DNA of 64,000 nucleotides, taken from positions 1 through 64,000 of the forward strand of contig JBIMKP010000004.1 in the NCBI GenBank assembly GCA_051861545.1. The letters are read 5' to 3'. The notes under the pieces are model-generated. The model did no database searches and had not been told where the DNA came from. It saw only the letters and a list, made by a program, of their open reading frames with translations. The DNA comes from CAISCU01 sp051861545 (lineage in GTDB: Bacteria > Bacteroidota > Bacteroidia > UKL13-3). Made by a program: the position numbers and the translations under genes. Shown in pieces: positions 42,300 to 52,947 of this stretch (within the stretch, counting starts at the first letter, position 1; every line of letters begins with the position of its first letter).

Positions 42300-45227
42300 C
42301 TAAAATGTATCAATTGGAATAGTAAGTTTAACCGTTGTGCCCAGCGATTGACCAAATTCATCAACTTTGTCTAAATATTCAACAACCAGTTTATTGTTTT
42401 TATTCTGCATTAAAATTTCCAATCGTTTTTGGTTTGCACTTGTTGAAAACGACTGATGAGATTCGCTTCTTGTAGCATTAATTTCAGCTGAACGTTTTCT
42501 TCCAATGCCATTATCATCTATTATTACTAATAAATTTGTATCAAATAAATCAAATTTAATAGTCAAATTCCTTCCATCATCTTTATGCAACAATCCGTGT
42601 TTAATGGCATTTTCTACATAAGGTTGTAATATCATAGAAGGCAATTTTATTTCAGCGGGATTTATATCTTTTGATACATCAATAAAGAAGTTAAAACTCT
42701 CTTCAAATCGCATTTTTTCTAATTCTAAATACAATTGCAAAGAACTTAATTCAATTTCAAGTGAAATGGTATCAGCATTACTCATTTCTAAAATCTTACG
42801 TGTTAAAGAAGAAAACTTAGCTAAAAAACGAGTTGCATTTTGTTTGTCATTTAAATAAATATAGGATTGAATTGTATTTAAAGCATTGAAAATAAAATGC
42901 GGGTTCATTTGAGCTTTAATTGAACTCAACATCGACTTCTGAAGGTTTGATTCTAATGCCAAGTTCTTTGAAAGCAAGGCGTTCTGGCGATTTATTTGTT
43001 TAATACGATAAGCATATAATAAGTAAAATCCTGCTCCAAAAGTAACAATCAACAAAACATAAAACCACCATCGTTCCCAAATAGGTGGTGAAATATTAAT
43101 CGAAATACTTTCAATATTAGATACAAATCCTGATGCACTTTCTGCTTTAAACTGAATAGTATACTTGTTGGGCGATAATGATAATAAATTTAATTCCCGA
43201 CTTTCATTACCTATTGTAACCCAAGGGTCATTATTTAATTTATATGAAAAACTTATTTTATCATTTAAGTTTAACCAAGGGAAATCTAAAACTATTCGAA
43301 TATTATTTTGCAATGCAGATAATTTAATTGCTTGCTCTAAGCTTATTGGTGCATAATTGCAATACAACTGATTGACTTTTAATGTGACAGGCATTGAAAA
43401 TGGTTCAACTCCATTTATAGGAAGCACTTTTACTAATTCACCTCCTAATAGGTAAATATTTTGATTATCAACCTCTATATCTTTGTATTCATCCAGACCA
43501 TTTTGGCCTAATCCAGTAACAATTGAGTTTAATTTATTGCTATTAGGTTCGTAAACAAATGCTCCATTTTCCGATAAAATATAAAGGAATTTATTAATGT
43601 ACTTTAAGCGAGTAACCGTATTTCCTATGAGCGTATGAAACTGTTGAAATGAAGTTAATTTCTCCTTCGATAATTTTAGAATTCCAAGATTTTCTGTAGA
43701 AATATACAAATCATCATTTATCCATTCTAAGTTAGTTGCTATTACATTTTGGTTTTGATAGGATAGTATTTTCTCTGAAGATTTTGAAATTTGAAGTAAG
43801 CCTTTTGAACTACCAACATAAATAAGTTGTTGTTGAGAATTGTAAGTAACAGTAATGTTTCTCAGTCCCTCTGCTATTGAAATCAATCTATAAAAACGAT
43901 AATTCAAGTTTTTTTCAATTAATCGCAGCTTGTTTTGCCATTTTTTCTCAAAGTCTGAATTTTCAAAACAAACAAGACCAACCAAACCAGATGCTGCTAT
44001 TATATAGGTTCCATTATCAACTTTTTTAATTTCTTTAATTGCGGCATCTATATATCCTAATTTTTTATCCTTTTGAAAAATAGATAATCTTCCGCTTGCA
44101 ACCAGTAAACACTTGTTGGAAGAATCATACAACAAGGCGCTAACTTGCTGCTTAATTTGGGTATTTAAAACTGAATTAAATTGATTTTTATCTTTATCAA
44201 AATTATATAAAATACCCAGACTACCTCCAATTAAAACTTGTCCATTTTTTAATAAACATGAACGTGAAAACAACTCATTTTGCACCTTATATTGTAGTGC
44301 ATATAAATGGGGGATATATAAAACTCCCTTTCCAATTGTTGTTACCCAATAAGCTCCATTTTTATCCTGACTTACACCAGAAATGCTATATCCTTTAAAT
44401 AAAGGTTGACTTGATTGTTCTGACTCTAATTTGTTATTCAACAGGAATGTACCATCAGTGGTATTTACCCAAATTAGTGAATCGTTTGTTACAGAAACAG
44501 TTTGTATAAACGCATTCCCAAATTCTTGTTTGAGTTCGATTTTTTTGTGAATTGGAAAAATTTGATAAAGAATGGCCTCGCTAGAAGGTTTTGGAAAACA
44601 GTAAATTTTGCCAGAAATAGTAAATGCAAACAACCTTGCTTTTGTTGGATTTTGTAAAAGATAATTGTTCATCATTGTAAGCCTTTCATTATCATATTTA
44701 AATAATCCATTATCGGTTGTTACCGCAAAATGATTTGAAAATAAAAATGGAGTGGCAAATTGTTGTTCAATACCAAATTTACCTATCAGTTTAATATCGG
44801 AATTATAAACATATACAGAAGAGTCAATTGATATGTAAATTCTATCTTTTTTATCTATAACAATCGGCTTATAAAATCCAGCAGTTTTTATTTGTTGGGG
44901 ATAATACAATGAATCTTTAAAAGCATAAAAATGCTGGCCAATAAAGTTTTGACACCAAATTCTGCCTAAGCCATCTAAATGCAAGTCGGATACAGATTGC
45001 CCCGTCATACCTGGATGAGTAAGTACTTTATAGGAGTGGCCATCAAACCTTACCAATCCTTTTTCAGTACCAAACCACATATAACCTTCTTGGTCTTGTA
45101 AGCTTGTATAAACAGTATTACTTGGTAAGCCATCTTGTTTAGTTAGCTGCCTAAAAACAGGATGTTGTGCCATTATAGAATAACAATTCAAAAAGGCAAA
45201 AAAGAAGAGGAGTGAGGCTCTATTCAT
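42300..45227 (-). CDS. Propeller-type sensor histidine kinase, LytS-like
   Basis: A 975-residue kinase. A signal peptide (NCYSIMAQ) is followed by a long periplasmic beta-propeller of two-component-regulator repeats (LPSNTVYTSLQDQEGYMWFGTEKGLVRF and later relatives), a Y_Y_Y domain (SYKLNNDPWVTIGNE, NKYTIQFKAES), one membrane helix (WWFYVLLIVTFGAGFYLLYAY), and a cytosolic His_kinase domain with His777 in MNPHFIFNALNTIQSYIY, plus a divergent HATPase (PYVENAIKHGLLHK, DDNGIGRKRS). This is the kinase kind that pairs with LytTR regulators. The ligand is unknown. Confidence 0.9.
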   Translation of the reverse strand: MNRASLLFFFAFLNCYSIMAQHPVFRQLTKQDGLPSNTVYTSLQDQEGYMWFGTEKGLVRFDGHSYKVLTHPGMTGQSVSDLHLDGLGRIWCQNFIGQHFYAFKDSLYYPQQIKTAGFYKPIVIDKKDRIYISIDSSVYVYNSDIKLIGKFGIEQQFATPFLFSNHFAVTTDNGLFKYDNERLTMMNNYLLQNPTKARLFAFTISGKIYCFPKPSSEAILYQIFPIHKKIELKQEFGNAFIQTVSVTNDSLIWVNTTDGTFLLNNKLESEQSSQPLFKGYSISGVSQDKNGAYWVTTIGKGVLYIPHLYALQYKVQNELFSRSCLLKNGQVLIGGSLGILYNFDKDKNQFNSVLNTQIKQQVSALLYDSSNKCLLVASGRLSIFQKDKKLGYIDAAIKEIKKVDNGTYIIAASGLVGLVCFENSDFEKKWQNKLRLIEKNLNYRFYRLISIAEGLRNITVTYNSQQQLIYVGSSKGLLQISKSSEKILSYQNQNVIATNLEWINDDLYISTENLGILKLSKEKLTSFQQFHTLIGNTVTRLKYINKFLYILSENGAFVYEPNSNKLNSIVTGLGQNGLDEYKDIEVDNQNIYLLGGELVKVLPINGVEPFSMPVTLKVNQLYCNYAPISLEQAIKLSALQNNIRIVLDFPWLNLNDKISFSYKLNNDPWVTIGNESRELNLLSLSPNKYTIQFKAESASGFVSNIESISINISPPIWERWWFYVLLIVTFGAGFYLLYAYRIKQINRQNALLSKNLALESNLQKSMLSSIKAQMNPHFIFNALNTIQSYIYLNDKQNATRFLAKFSSLTRKILEMSNADTISLEIELSSLQLYLELEKMRFEESFNFFIDVSKDINPAEIKLPSMILQPYVENAIKHGLLHKDDGRNLTIKFDLFDTNLLVIIDDNGIGRKRSAEINATRSESHQSFSTSANQKRLEILMQNKNNKLVVEYLDKVDEFGQSLGTTVKLTIPIDTF

Positions 45228-45353
45228 TACAACAAGTATACATGCTTTTAAGAAACATGTCTATCATTTTGCCAATTGAAATAATGATTTGGTAAAACGC
45301 TTTTGGCCACCAATTCTATTCTTTCAATTTTTGCTTCGAGAAATTTATAGAAA

Positions 45354-48300
45354 ATGAAATATTTAAAATCAAACATGAACAGCCGGCTCAAAAAATTGAG
45401 TTTATTACTGTTATTTAATTTACTTATTGGCTTACAGCTAATAATGGCGCAAAATACGCCACAACTGGTTTACAGTAGCCAAATCTTTATTCCAAGTCAA
45501 CCAACAGGATTTATTGGTTCTAGCATCACGCCTCTTGCAAGTAAAACAGATGCACAAGGTAATACTTATGTTATTGGTTCATTTAAAGGTACTGTTGATT
45601 TAGATCCTGGAGTTGGAGTTGTAACTGCCACTTCTACGAATTCAGGCGGTTCACCGGCAACATATTTTCAAGCAACTTATTTGGTAAAGTTTAATAAGTT
45701 TGGTGAATATGTTTGGTCTAAAACACTCGCATCTGCTGCTGGTAGTCAAAACTGGCCTGAAGGTATAGATTTTACAGCTCAAGGAAAAATATTTGTTAGT
45801 GGCTTTTTTAATAATTCTATAACTGTTGGTACTACTACTTTAAATGGTATTGTTAGCTCAAGAGCACCATATTGCGCTTATATGATTCAGTTTAATACTG
45901 ATGGAACAGTTCACTCATCAAATAAATTACAAGGTGCAGTTGTGTTTAGTGCACCAACTGTAAGTTATTTATTTACTAATATTGAATTACAAGCATCTAA
46001 AATTGATGAAGATGGTAACATACTTGTCGCAGGTATTGTTAGTGGTGATTTGGGCGGAAACGGAGTAGATCTTGAATTAAAAACCTCCACAGTTGTGAGT
46101 TATGTTAAAGGTGATTGTTTTATTGCAAAATATGATACTGGTTATAATTTATTAGCTAGTAAAAAAATCTCTTTCTCAAATTCAAGTACTTTTAATATCG
46201 ACCAAATTGTAAACAAAGACGATACATTTTTTGTACAAGGATATTCAAACCAATTAAATTTAAATTTTAATGGTATTGCATTTCCCCCTTCAATTCCAAC
46301 AAATAATGGAAACTACTTTACTGCTGCTTATACCTCAAATAACCTTTCTTGTATTTGGGCATTTAAACTAGAAACAGAAAAACAAAAAATTAGAGTAAAT
46401 CCAACTGGAGGATTAGCTTTTGCATGGCAGGCTAGTGGTTCGACTTTTGATATCGACCCAAGTTCAAATTCATTTTTATTAAATGGTGGAATGACTACTA
46501 ATATTTTTATGTCGCATTTTGACACCAAAACTGGCGCTTTAATTACAACAGGAAACAAGTCACCAAGAAGAATTAGTGATACTTTAATTAATACATCTTT
46601 ATATTTAGGTGATTTTGGTTTTATGCCGACTGGTGCTTACTACATAAGTGGAAGCTTTGAATCTAGCACAAACAATATTGATATGGATCCAAGTTCAGGT
46701 GTTTATCATATCAGTTCAAAATCATTTTTCGCAAAAGACTGTTTCGTTGCAAAATATAATGCTAATAACAGCATTAATTTTGCTCAAGGAATTATATACC
46801 AAACTACCATTGATGAAGAGATAATTGGACTTGAAAGTATTGATACGAGTACGTTTGTACTAACTGCGAAGTATACTGGAAATGGATTAAATTTAGATCC
46901 CAAAAATCATGCACCAAGTAATTCATTAGGCTCATATTATGCAGGTGTTTACGCAAAGTTTACTGGTGGTTTAAATAATTTAAATGTGAGTGTAAATAGT
47001 CCAGATACTGTTGAATCCTGCAAGTTATCTGCAACAATTACTGCAACATCTAACAACAATAATTATTCTTATTTTTGGTATAAAAATGGAACTCTTATAG
47101 CAAATGAAATTAGTGCTACTATCAATAGAACAGATGCTGGAACTTTTCAATGTTTGGTTAGAAATAGTAACAGCCAACAATGGAGTAAAAAATTACTCTT
47201 TAATATTTTAACTAATTATACACTTAACTTTAATTATCCTTTAGATGGAAGTTCAGCTAATACAACTTCGTTAAATAATAATGGAGTTGCTACAGCAGTA
47301 ACTTATGGTAACGACAGATATGGCAGAGCAAATTCCGCTGCTAATTTTAATGGAACTTCATCTGAAATTGTAGTTTCAGGCTCTGTAATTAGTAGCAACA
47401 ATTCAGGTGTTTCTATTTGGTTTAAAAGGGCAAATAGCAACCGTAGAGCAATGAGTTTAATAAGTTACCAAGTTGCAAGTCCTGGTGGCTGGAACCCTAT
47501 TTTGTATTTAGATTCTACTGGACGTTTATCTGGACATATTTTATCAAGTGGTGGAACTCCAATTTATTCATCTGCCATAGTACTTGATACAAATTGGCAT
47601 CATGCCGCTTGGACATTTGATGTTTCAAAGGGCAGACAAATAATTTATTTAGATGGAAATGAAGTTGGTTCAAGAGCTTCTTCAAATATTGTACTTAATG
47701 GTTCAAACTTATTTAAAATTGGAAACGGATTTTTAACCCTCAATTTGCAAAATGTAAATGCAACAGGAAACAACAACTTTTTTGAAGGAAGTATTGATAA
47801 TGTAAAAATTACTTCATCATTAAAACCTGGAAATATTATACAACTTTACAATGAAATTATTATAACAGCAAAATACCCTCCAATAACTTCAGGTTTAAAT
47901 AATTTAGTTTGTGCTGGATTTCCAGTTACAACAACTATAGTTACTGGCAACAGTAATATTAATTACGAATGGTATTTTGGGAATGGTGTAGTTCAAGCTA
48001 ATGATACAAACTTTATTGGTGTAGGAACAAATAGTTTTACTATTAAAAACATGCCAGCAGGAACTTTATCTGGACATTACGCTTTCTTGTCAGATAATTT
48101 TTGTAATAACTTATATTATGAAAGTTTTGGATTAAAAGGTGAAACTACAAGCGCTATTTTAAGTCAGCCTAGTAACCAAACAGCCTGTTTAGGGGGTAAA
48201 GCAATTTTTGCAGTGAAAGTAAGTGCTGCAAAAAGTTATTTATGGAAAAGAAATGGAATTAATATTCCAAATTCAAACAACGATACCCTTTTGTTAAATA

Positions 48301-51300
48301 ACATAACAAGTACTGATTTTACTAATTATACCTGCACAATAACAAGCTGTAGCGATAGTGTAGTTACCACAAATAGTGCAAACTTATCTCAACTTCAAAT
48401 AGCTATTAATAGTCAACCCGTTTCACAATCTGCATGTTTAGGAAGTTCAGTAACTCTTAAAGTAGTAAGTAACAGTAATAATGTTAGTTACCAATGGAGA
48501 AAGAATGGAGTTGATTTGTTAAATGCAAACAAAGATTCCTTGGTTATAAATCCTGTTCAGGCAAGTTCTTTTGGTGCTTATACAGTTTTCCTTGGAGGTT
48601 GTGCCAATTCATTAAACAGTGATACTGCCTATTTAACACAATCTCCTAGTTCTTCATTAAGCACTACTAGTTTAAGATTACATCTAAAATTTCAAGGTAA
48701 TGCCTCTGATGCAACTGGTTTAAACAGTTCTGCTAGTTTCGGACCAACTAGTTACGTAAATGATAGAAATAATGCAGCCTTAAGTGCCGCCGATTTTAAC
48801 GGATTGACTTATATTAATGTTGCACATTCAAGTAATTTAGTATTTAGCAATACTATAAGTATTGCATTCTGGTTGAACCCAAAATCACATAATGGATGTA
48901 GATTTATCGATAAATCTGCAGGTAATACCAACAACTTTTTTGTTGACCAAACCGGCACGTTTTTTAGAGCATTTATAGCTGGAAGATCTGTATTAGTTAG
49001 TGAGTTACCTGAGATAAACAAATGGACACATATATCGGTGACCTATAACTCGGCAGGTTCATTAAAAGTGTACTATAATGGTATCTTAAAAGGAAGTACA
49101 GCCGGAAGTAATTCTAATTTAACTTCAAATACAAATCCATTATTAATTGGAGCAGTTCAAGGAGCTACATGCAAAGCAGATGCTAGAATGGACGATGTTA
49201 GAATATATGGAATTGAATTAAGTAATGCAGAGCTTAATTCAATAATGAATTCAGTTGAAGTAACTTATGCTAGTTCAGCTCAAGCAGTTTGTGAAGGCAA
49301 TAGCTTTACTACAGAAGTAACAGCTGTTAACTCCGTTTTTCAATGGTATAAAAACGGTGTTATAATCCCCGGAGCTACCAATTCAACTTATACAAAAATC
49401 AATGCTTCAATTAGCGATTCTGGCACTTATAGCTGTGATGTATTTTCTCCAAATTGTCAAAAGCAAACAGTTGCAACAGGTAAGATTACTGTAAATCCAA
49501 AAGCAACTATTATTACAGAACCAAGTCATGCAAGTGCTTGTGTTAATGGAAATGTTCAATTAAGTGTAGTAGCTCTTGGAGTTGGAAATACATATTCGTG
49601 GTTGAAAAATGGTGTTGTTTTAACAAATGGAGGAAATATATCTGGTGCTACAAGTAATTCTCTAAATATTGCTTTCTTATCCTCAAATGAAGTTGCTGCA
49701 TACCTTTGTATTGTTGCAAATAGTTGTGGAATTGATACTTCTATTGTTGCAAACATCAGCTTAAATACTGCTTTACAAATCACACAGCAACCTGTAAGTC
49801 AAAATGCTTGTCAAAATGGAAATGCTCAATTTGTTGTAAAATCAAACTTACAAAATGCGAATTATTCATGGCGCAAAAACGGAGTTGTTATTCCAAATAG
49901 TAATAATGATACTTTGTTTTTAAATAACTTAAGCAGTTCAAATGCTGGAAATTATCAAGTGTTTTTAAGCAGCAGTTGTGGAAACGATAGCTCATCAATT
50001 GTTAGTTTAACAATTAATGCAAATACCCAAATTACAAGTCAACCATTAGGTAAAACAATTTGTGGCAATACTGGATTTACCTTATCAACAGTTGCTACAG
50101 GTACTAATTTAACTTATCTATGGAAACGTAATGGAATTAGTTTAAGTAATGAAACAAATAGTACATTAAGCAGAACTCAAACTACTTTAGCTGATTCAGG
50201 AAATTATACTGTTGATGTAAATGGAACTTGTGGAAATGTAACTTCAAATATTGCTCGTATTAACATTGCTAATTCAGTAAGTATAATTAGTCAACCAGAT
50301 TCTGCTTTAAACGCTTGTCCAGCTGATAAAGGTTTAACAGCCAGAGTAATTGCTAATGGAAGTATTTTTGGTTACCAATGGCTTTTAAACAATGTTTCCA
50401 TTTCAAATAATTCTCAAATAAGTGGTGCGAATAGTAACCAAATAAGTTTTGATGGAAATGCTATTTCAGCTGGGAATTTAGTTTGTAAAATATATGGTTC
50501 TTGTGATACTTTATCAAGTAATGCTGTAGTTTTAAGGTATTATGAAAACCCTGTTATTGTATCAAATCCTATTTCACAAAGTATTTGTGTTGGAGCAAAT
50601 GCTAATTTTAAAGTAAAAGCCAATCATGCAATTTCATATAAATGGTTTTTAAATGGTACTTTAATTACAGATATTCCTAACAAGTTTATAGGGTCTGCAA
50701 CCGATTCGTTTACTGCCTTAAACCTAACTACTATTGATTTTGGTGATAATGATGCAACGGTAATGGTTCAAGCTTTGGGAGCTTGTGCAGGAAGTTTAGT
50801 GGAATCTAACATCGCTACTTTAACATTAAATTCAGGTATCAATATCACAAAACAATCGGGTACTACTATCAGTACTTGTCAAAATTCAAGTTTGATTTTA
50901 TTTGTTAATACAAATAGCAATGCAAATTATGTTTGGAAGAAAAATGGTGCAGTTTTAAACAACCAAACTAACGACACTTTACTCATTTCAAACGTAAGTA
51001 ATTCTGATGCCGGAACATACAGCTGTGAGGCAACTAGTTTATGTGGTAATGTTACATCAAACAACATGGTAGTAACTGTAAATGAAGCATTACAACCTAC
51101 AATCATTCAAACAGGAAACACACTAGCAACTCAGTTATTTGCAACTTATGAATGGCGCAAAAACGGAATTGTAATTCCTGGGGCCAATGCACAAACATAT
51201 ACAGCAACAGAAAACGGAATTTATAGTGTATTTGTAACTAATACAACTGGATGTAATGAACTTTCTGCTAACTACAATTTAACTTCAGTAAGCATTAACG

Positions 51301-51554
51301 AATTGCAAAACCTAAGAAATCTAATTAAGGTTTATCCAAATCCTGCTAATGAGTTTATAAATGTAAATTCTGAATTTGAAGGCAGTGCAGAATGGACAAT
51401 AGATGTTTTAGACATTAGAGGTGCAAAAATTGAAAGTACTAGTATGTTTAAAGAAACTACAATTTCAATTCAAAATCTTGCAAAAGGTGTTTACTTTATA
51501 AAGGCTAGCCATTCAAATGGACAAACAGCAATAATTAAATTCATAAAAGAGTAA
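45354..51554 (+). CDS. Giant T9SS protein with SBBP-like, LamG and Ig-like repeats
   Basis: A 2066-residue surface protein. The signal peptide ends at LIMAQ. Residues about 35-540 carry beta-propeller-like repeats of the SBBP kind (TDAQGNTYVIGSF, FTAQGKIFVSGFF, IDEDGNILVAGIV). Two LamG/concanavalin-type domains follow (from NFNYPLDGSS near 625 and LRLHLKFQGNASD near 1110), interleaved with about ten Ig-like domains marked by Cys pairs and the pattern WKRNGxxIPNxNxDTL, TYSCxV. The C-terminal sorting domain ends IKVYPNPANEFI, KGVYFIKASHSNG and IIKFIKE. It is divergent from the LytS kinase. An adhesin-like role is inferred. Confidence 0.9.
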   Translation: MKYLKSNMNSRLKKLSLLLLFNLLIGLQLIMAQNTPQLVYSSQIFIPSQPTGFIGSSITPLASKTDAQGNTYVIGSFKGTVDLDPGVGVVTATSTNSGGSPATYFQATYLVKFNKFGEYVWSKTLASAAGSQNWPEGIDFTAQGKIFVSGFFNNSITVGTTTLNGIVSSRAPYCAYMIQFNTDGTVHSSNKLQGAVVFSAPTVSYLFTNIELQASKIDEDGNILVAGIVSGDLGGNGVDLELKTSTVVSYVKGDCFIAKYDTGYNLLASKKISFSNSSTFNIDQIVNKDDTFFVQGYSNQLNLNFNGIAFPPSIPTNNGNYFTAAYTSNNLSCIWAFKLETEKQKIRVNPTGGLAFAWQASGSTFDIDPSSNSFLLNGGMTTNIFMSHFDTKTGALITTGNKSPRRISDTLINTSLYLGDFGFMPTGAYYISGSFESSTNNIDMDPSSGVYHISSKSFFAKDCFVAKYNANNSINFAQGIIYQTTIDEEIIGLESIDTSTFVLTAKYTGNGLNLDPKNHAPSNSLGSYYAGVYAKFTGGLNNLNVSVNSPDTVESCKLSATITATSNNNNYSYFWYKNGTLIANEISATINRTDAGTFQCLVRNSNSQQWSKKLLFNILTNYTLNFNYPLDGSSANTTSLNNNGVATAVTYGNDRYGRANSAANFNGTSSEIVVSGSVISSNNSGVSIWFKRANSNRRAMSLISYQVASPGGWNPILYLDSTGRLSGHILSSGGTPIYSSAIVLDTNWHHAAWTFDVSKGRQIIYLDGNEVGSRASSNIVLNGSNLFKIGNGFLTLNLQNVNATGNNNFFEGSIDNVKITSSLKPGNIIQLYNEIIITAKYPPITSGLNNLVCAGFPVTTTIVTGNSNINYEWYFGNGVVQANDTNFIGVGTNSFTIKNMPAGTLSGHYAFLSDNFCNNLYYESFGLKGETTSAILSQPSNQTACLGGKAIFAVKVSAAKSYLWKRNGINIPNSNNDTLLLNNITSTDFTNYTCTITSCSDSVVTTNSANLSQLQIAINSQPVSQSACLGSSVTLKVVSNSNNVSYQWRKNGVDLLNANKDSLVINPVQASSFGAYTVFLGGCANSLNSDTAYLTQSPSSSLSTTSLRLHLKFQGNASDATGLNSSASFGPTSYVNDRNNAALSAADFNGLTYINVAHSSNLVFSNTISIAFWLNPKSHNGCRFIDKSAGNTNNFFVDQTGTFFRAFIAGRSVLVSELPEINKWTHISVTYNSAGSLKVYYNGILKGSTAGSNSNLTSNTNPLLIGAVQGATCKADARMDDVRIYGIELSNAELNSIMNSVEVTYASSAQAVCEGNSFTTEVTAVNSVFQWYKNGVIIPGATNSTYTKINASISDSGTYSCDVFSPNCQKQTVATGKITVNPKATIITEPSHASACVNGNVQLSVVALGVGNTYSWLKNGVVLTNGGNISGATSNSLNIAFLSSNEVAAYLCIVANSCGIDTSIVANISLNTALQITQQPVSQNACQNGNAQFVVKSNLQNANYSWRKNGVVIPNSNNDTLFLNNLSSSNAGNYQVFLSSSCGNDSSSIVSLTINANTQITSQPLGKTICGNTGFTLSTVATGTNLTYLWKRNGISLSNETNSTLSRTQTTLADSGNYTVDVNGTCGNVTSNIARINIANSVSIISQPDSALNACPADKGLTARVIANGSIFGYQWLLNNVSISNNSQISGANSNQISFDGNAISAGNLVCKIYGSCDTLSSNAVVLRYYENPVIVSNPISQSICVGANANFKVKANHAISYKWFLNGTLITDIPNKFIGSATDSFTALNLTTIDFGDNDATVMVQALGACAGSLVESNIATLTLNSGINITKQSGTTISTCQNSSLILFVNTNSNANYVWKKNGAVLNNQTNDTLLISNVSNSDAGTYSCEATSLCGNVTSNNMVVTVNEALQPTIIQTGNTLATQLFATYEWRKNGIVIPGANAQTYTATENGIYSVFVTNTTGCNELSANYNLTSVSINELQNLRNLIKVYPNPANEFINVNSEFEGSAEWTIDVLDIRGAKIESTSMFKETTISIQNLAKGVYFIKASHSNGQTAIIKFIKE

Positions 51555-51571
51555 AATTCATTTATTAAAAG

Positions 51572-51599
51572 AAGCCCGCATTTTATGCGGGCTTTTTTT
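51572..51599 (+). terminator. Terminator of the giant T9SS gene
   Basis: Stem AAGCCCGCAT (51572-51581) and ATGCGGGCTT (51585-51594) with a three-base loop and a run of seven T, 18 bases after the stop. Confidence 0.9.
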
Positions 51600-51710
51600 G
51601 TTTATAATGAGATATCACTTTAGAACTTGAGTTCTTTATTAAATAAAAAGTTTGATTTCAATTCATTTAAATCTATTTTGAATTTGTTTTCAATAGTTAA
51701 TAATTAAAAT

Positions 51711-52103
51711 ATGGTAAAGTTTGGATACACAATTTTATATGTCAATGATGTTTCGAAATCAGTAGAGTTTTATGAAAATTCATTTGGTTTCAATAGAAAA
51801 TTCATCACTCCTGAAAATGATTATGGCGAACTTCTTAGTGGAGAAACAACCATTTCATTTGCTTCAAAAAATCTAGCCAATTCAAATCTTAAAAAGGGAT
51901 TTATTGAGAGTAATCTGAACCAAAATCCTTTTGCAATTGAAATTGGTTTAGTTACAGAAGATGTCCTGGAAACGGTATTAAATGCTCAAAAGTTTGGAGC
52001 CATTGTTTTGGAGGAACCAAAGGTTAAGCCATGGGGACAAACGGTTGCTTATATAAGAGATATTGATGGTTTTCTGATTGAAATCTGTACGCCAATTTCG
52101 TAG
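51711..52103 (+). CDS. VOC-family (glyoxalase/bleomycin-resistance type) protein
   Basis: A 130-residue metalloenzyme-like protein with the paired beta-alpha-beta repeats of the VOC fold: YTILYVNDVSKSVEFYENSFGFN at the start and KPWGQTVAYIRDIDGFLIEIC at the end. The last Glu (LIEIC) is in the metal position, but the first metal His is replaced in FGYTILYV-like sequence. Members act on many small molecules; the substrate is unknown. It is followed after two bases by a DUF6958-like gene. Confidence 0.8.
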   Translation: MVKFGYTILYVNDVSKSVEFYENSFGFNRKFITPENDYGELLSGETTISFASKNLANSNLKKGFIESNLNQNPFAIEIGLVTEDVLETVLNAQKFGAIVLEEPKVKPWGQTVAYIRDIDGFLIEICTPIS

Positions 52104-52105
52104 AG

Positions 52106-52384
52106 ATGAAGCTAGAAAAGTTTGAAACTTTACATCCAATTTCAGGTAAAATCAATAAGAAAATTGATGTAGAAAAGTATCAATATATCAAACAACATAT
52201 TTTAGCCATTCTTTCAGAAAATACATTTACTCATACTGATTTAATGGAGGAACTTTATAAAAGAGTTCATCACGAATTTGATGGTGGAGTTCAATGGTAT
52301 GGCGAAATTGTAAAGCTCGATTTAGAAGCAAGAAAATTGATTTTTAGAAAAAAGGAAAAGCCTGAAAAATATAGCTTATTATAA
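52106..52384 (+). CDS. DUF6958-like small protein
   Basis: A 92-residue protein with the pattern of DUF6958: FETLHPISGKINKKIDVEKYQYIKQHIL, then FDGGVQWYGEIVKLDLEARKLIFRK. The winged-helix-like layout suggests a nucleic-acid or protein interaction domain, but no function is known. It is cotranscribed with the preceding VOC gene (two-base gap). Confidence 0.7.
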   Translation: MKLEKFETLHPISGKINKKIDVEKYQYIKQHILAILSENTFTHTDLMEELYKRVHHEFDGGVQWYGEIVKLDLEARKLIFRKKEKPEKYSLL

Positions 52385-52458
52385 ATGCTTTAGTTTGGCT
52401 ATTATGTTTTAGAAATAAAATTAAATCCTCTATAATTACCAATTCAAAAAAAATCATT

Positions 52459-52866
52459 ATGACAAAACAAATCTTCATTAATTTAGCAGTAAGTGATGTT
52501 CAAAAATCAATGGATTTTTATACAGCACTTGGTTTTACAAACAACCCTCAATTCTCTGATGACTCTGGAAAATGTATGGTTTGGAGTGAAAATATATTTT
52601 TGATGATTCTTTCTCATGAAAAATTCTTAAGCTTTACAAGCAAAGAAATCGCAGATACCAAATCAAAAATTGCTGGATTGTATTCATTGTCGCTTGAAAA
52701 CATTGATGAAGTAAACAACATGATGGAAAACGGACTAAAAGCAGGAGGGATAGAGCCTAATGAAGCAAGAGATTATGGCTTTATGTTTCAAAGAACCATT
52801 GAAGATTTTGATGGCCATACATGGGAAATATTCTTTATGGATATGTCGAAGTTTCCAACGGAATAA
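52459..52866 (+). CDS. VOC-family protein, second copy
   Basis: A 135-residue member of the VOC superfamily, distinct from the one at 51711. It starts IFINLAVSDVQKSMDFYTALGF, contains FLMILSHEKFLSF, and ends DFDGHTWEIFFMDMSKFP, the form usual in the 'glyoxalase/lactoylglutathione lyase-like' group of Bacteroidota. Substrate and metal are unknown. It may belong to the same transcription unit as the two preceding genes. Confidence 0.85.
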   Translation: MTKQIFINLAVSDVQKSMDFYTALGFTNNPQFSDDSGKCMVWSENIFLMILSHEKFLSFTSKEIADTKSKIAGLYSLSLENIDEVNNMMENGLKAGGIEPNEARDYGFMFQRTIEDFDGHTWEIFFMDMSKFPTE

Positions 52867-52947
52867 ACAATTTGGTGTTAAGATTTCAACTTACAAAAAG
52901 TGTAATTTTTAACTCTAACCATCGTTTTTAATGTCTAATTTGACATC

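Noticed and set aside
47000..51200. Repeated blocks in the giant T9SS gene
   Set aside because: They are Ig-like domain repeats at the protein level (WKRNG, TYSC); not a mobile repeat.
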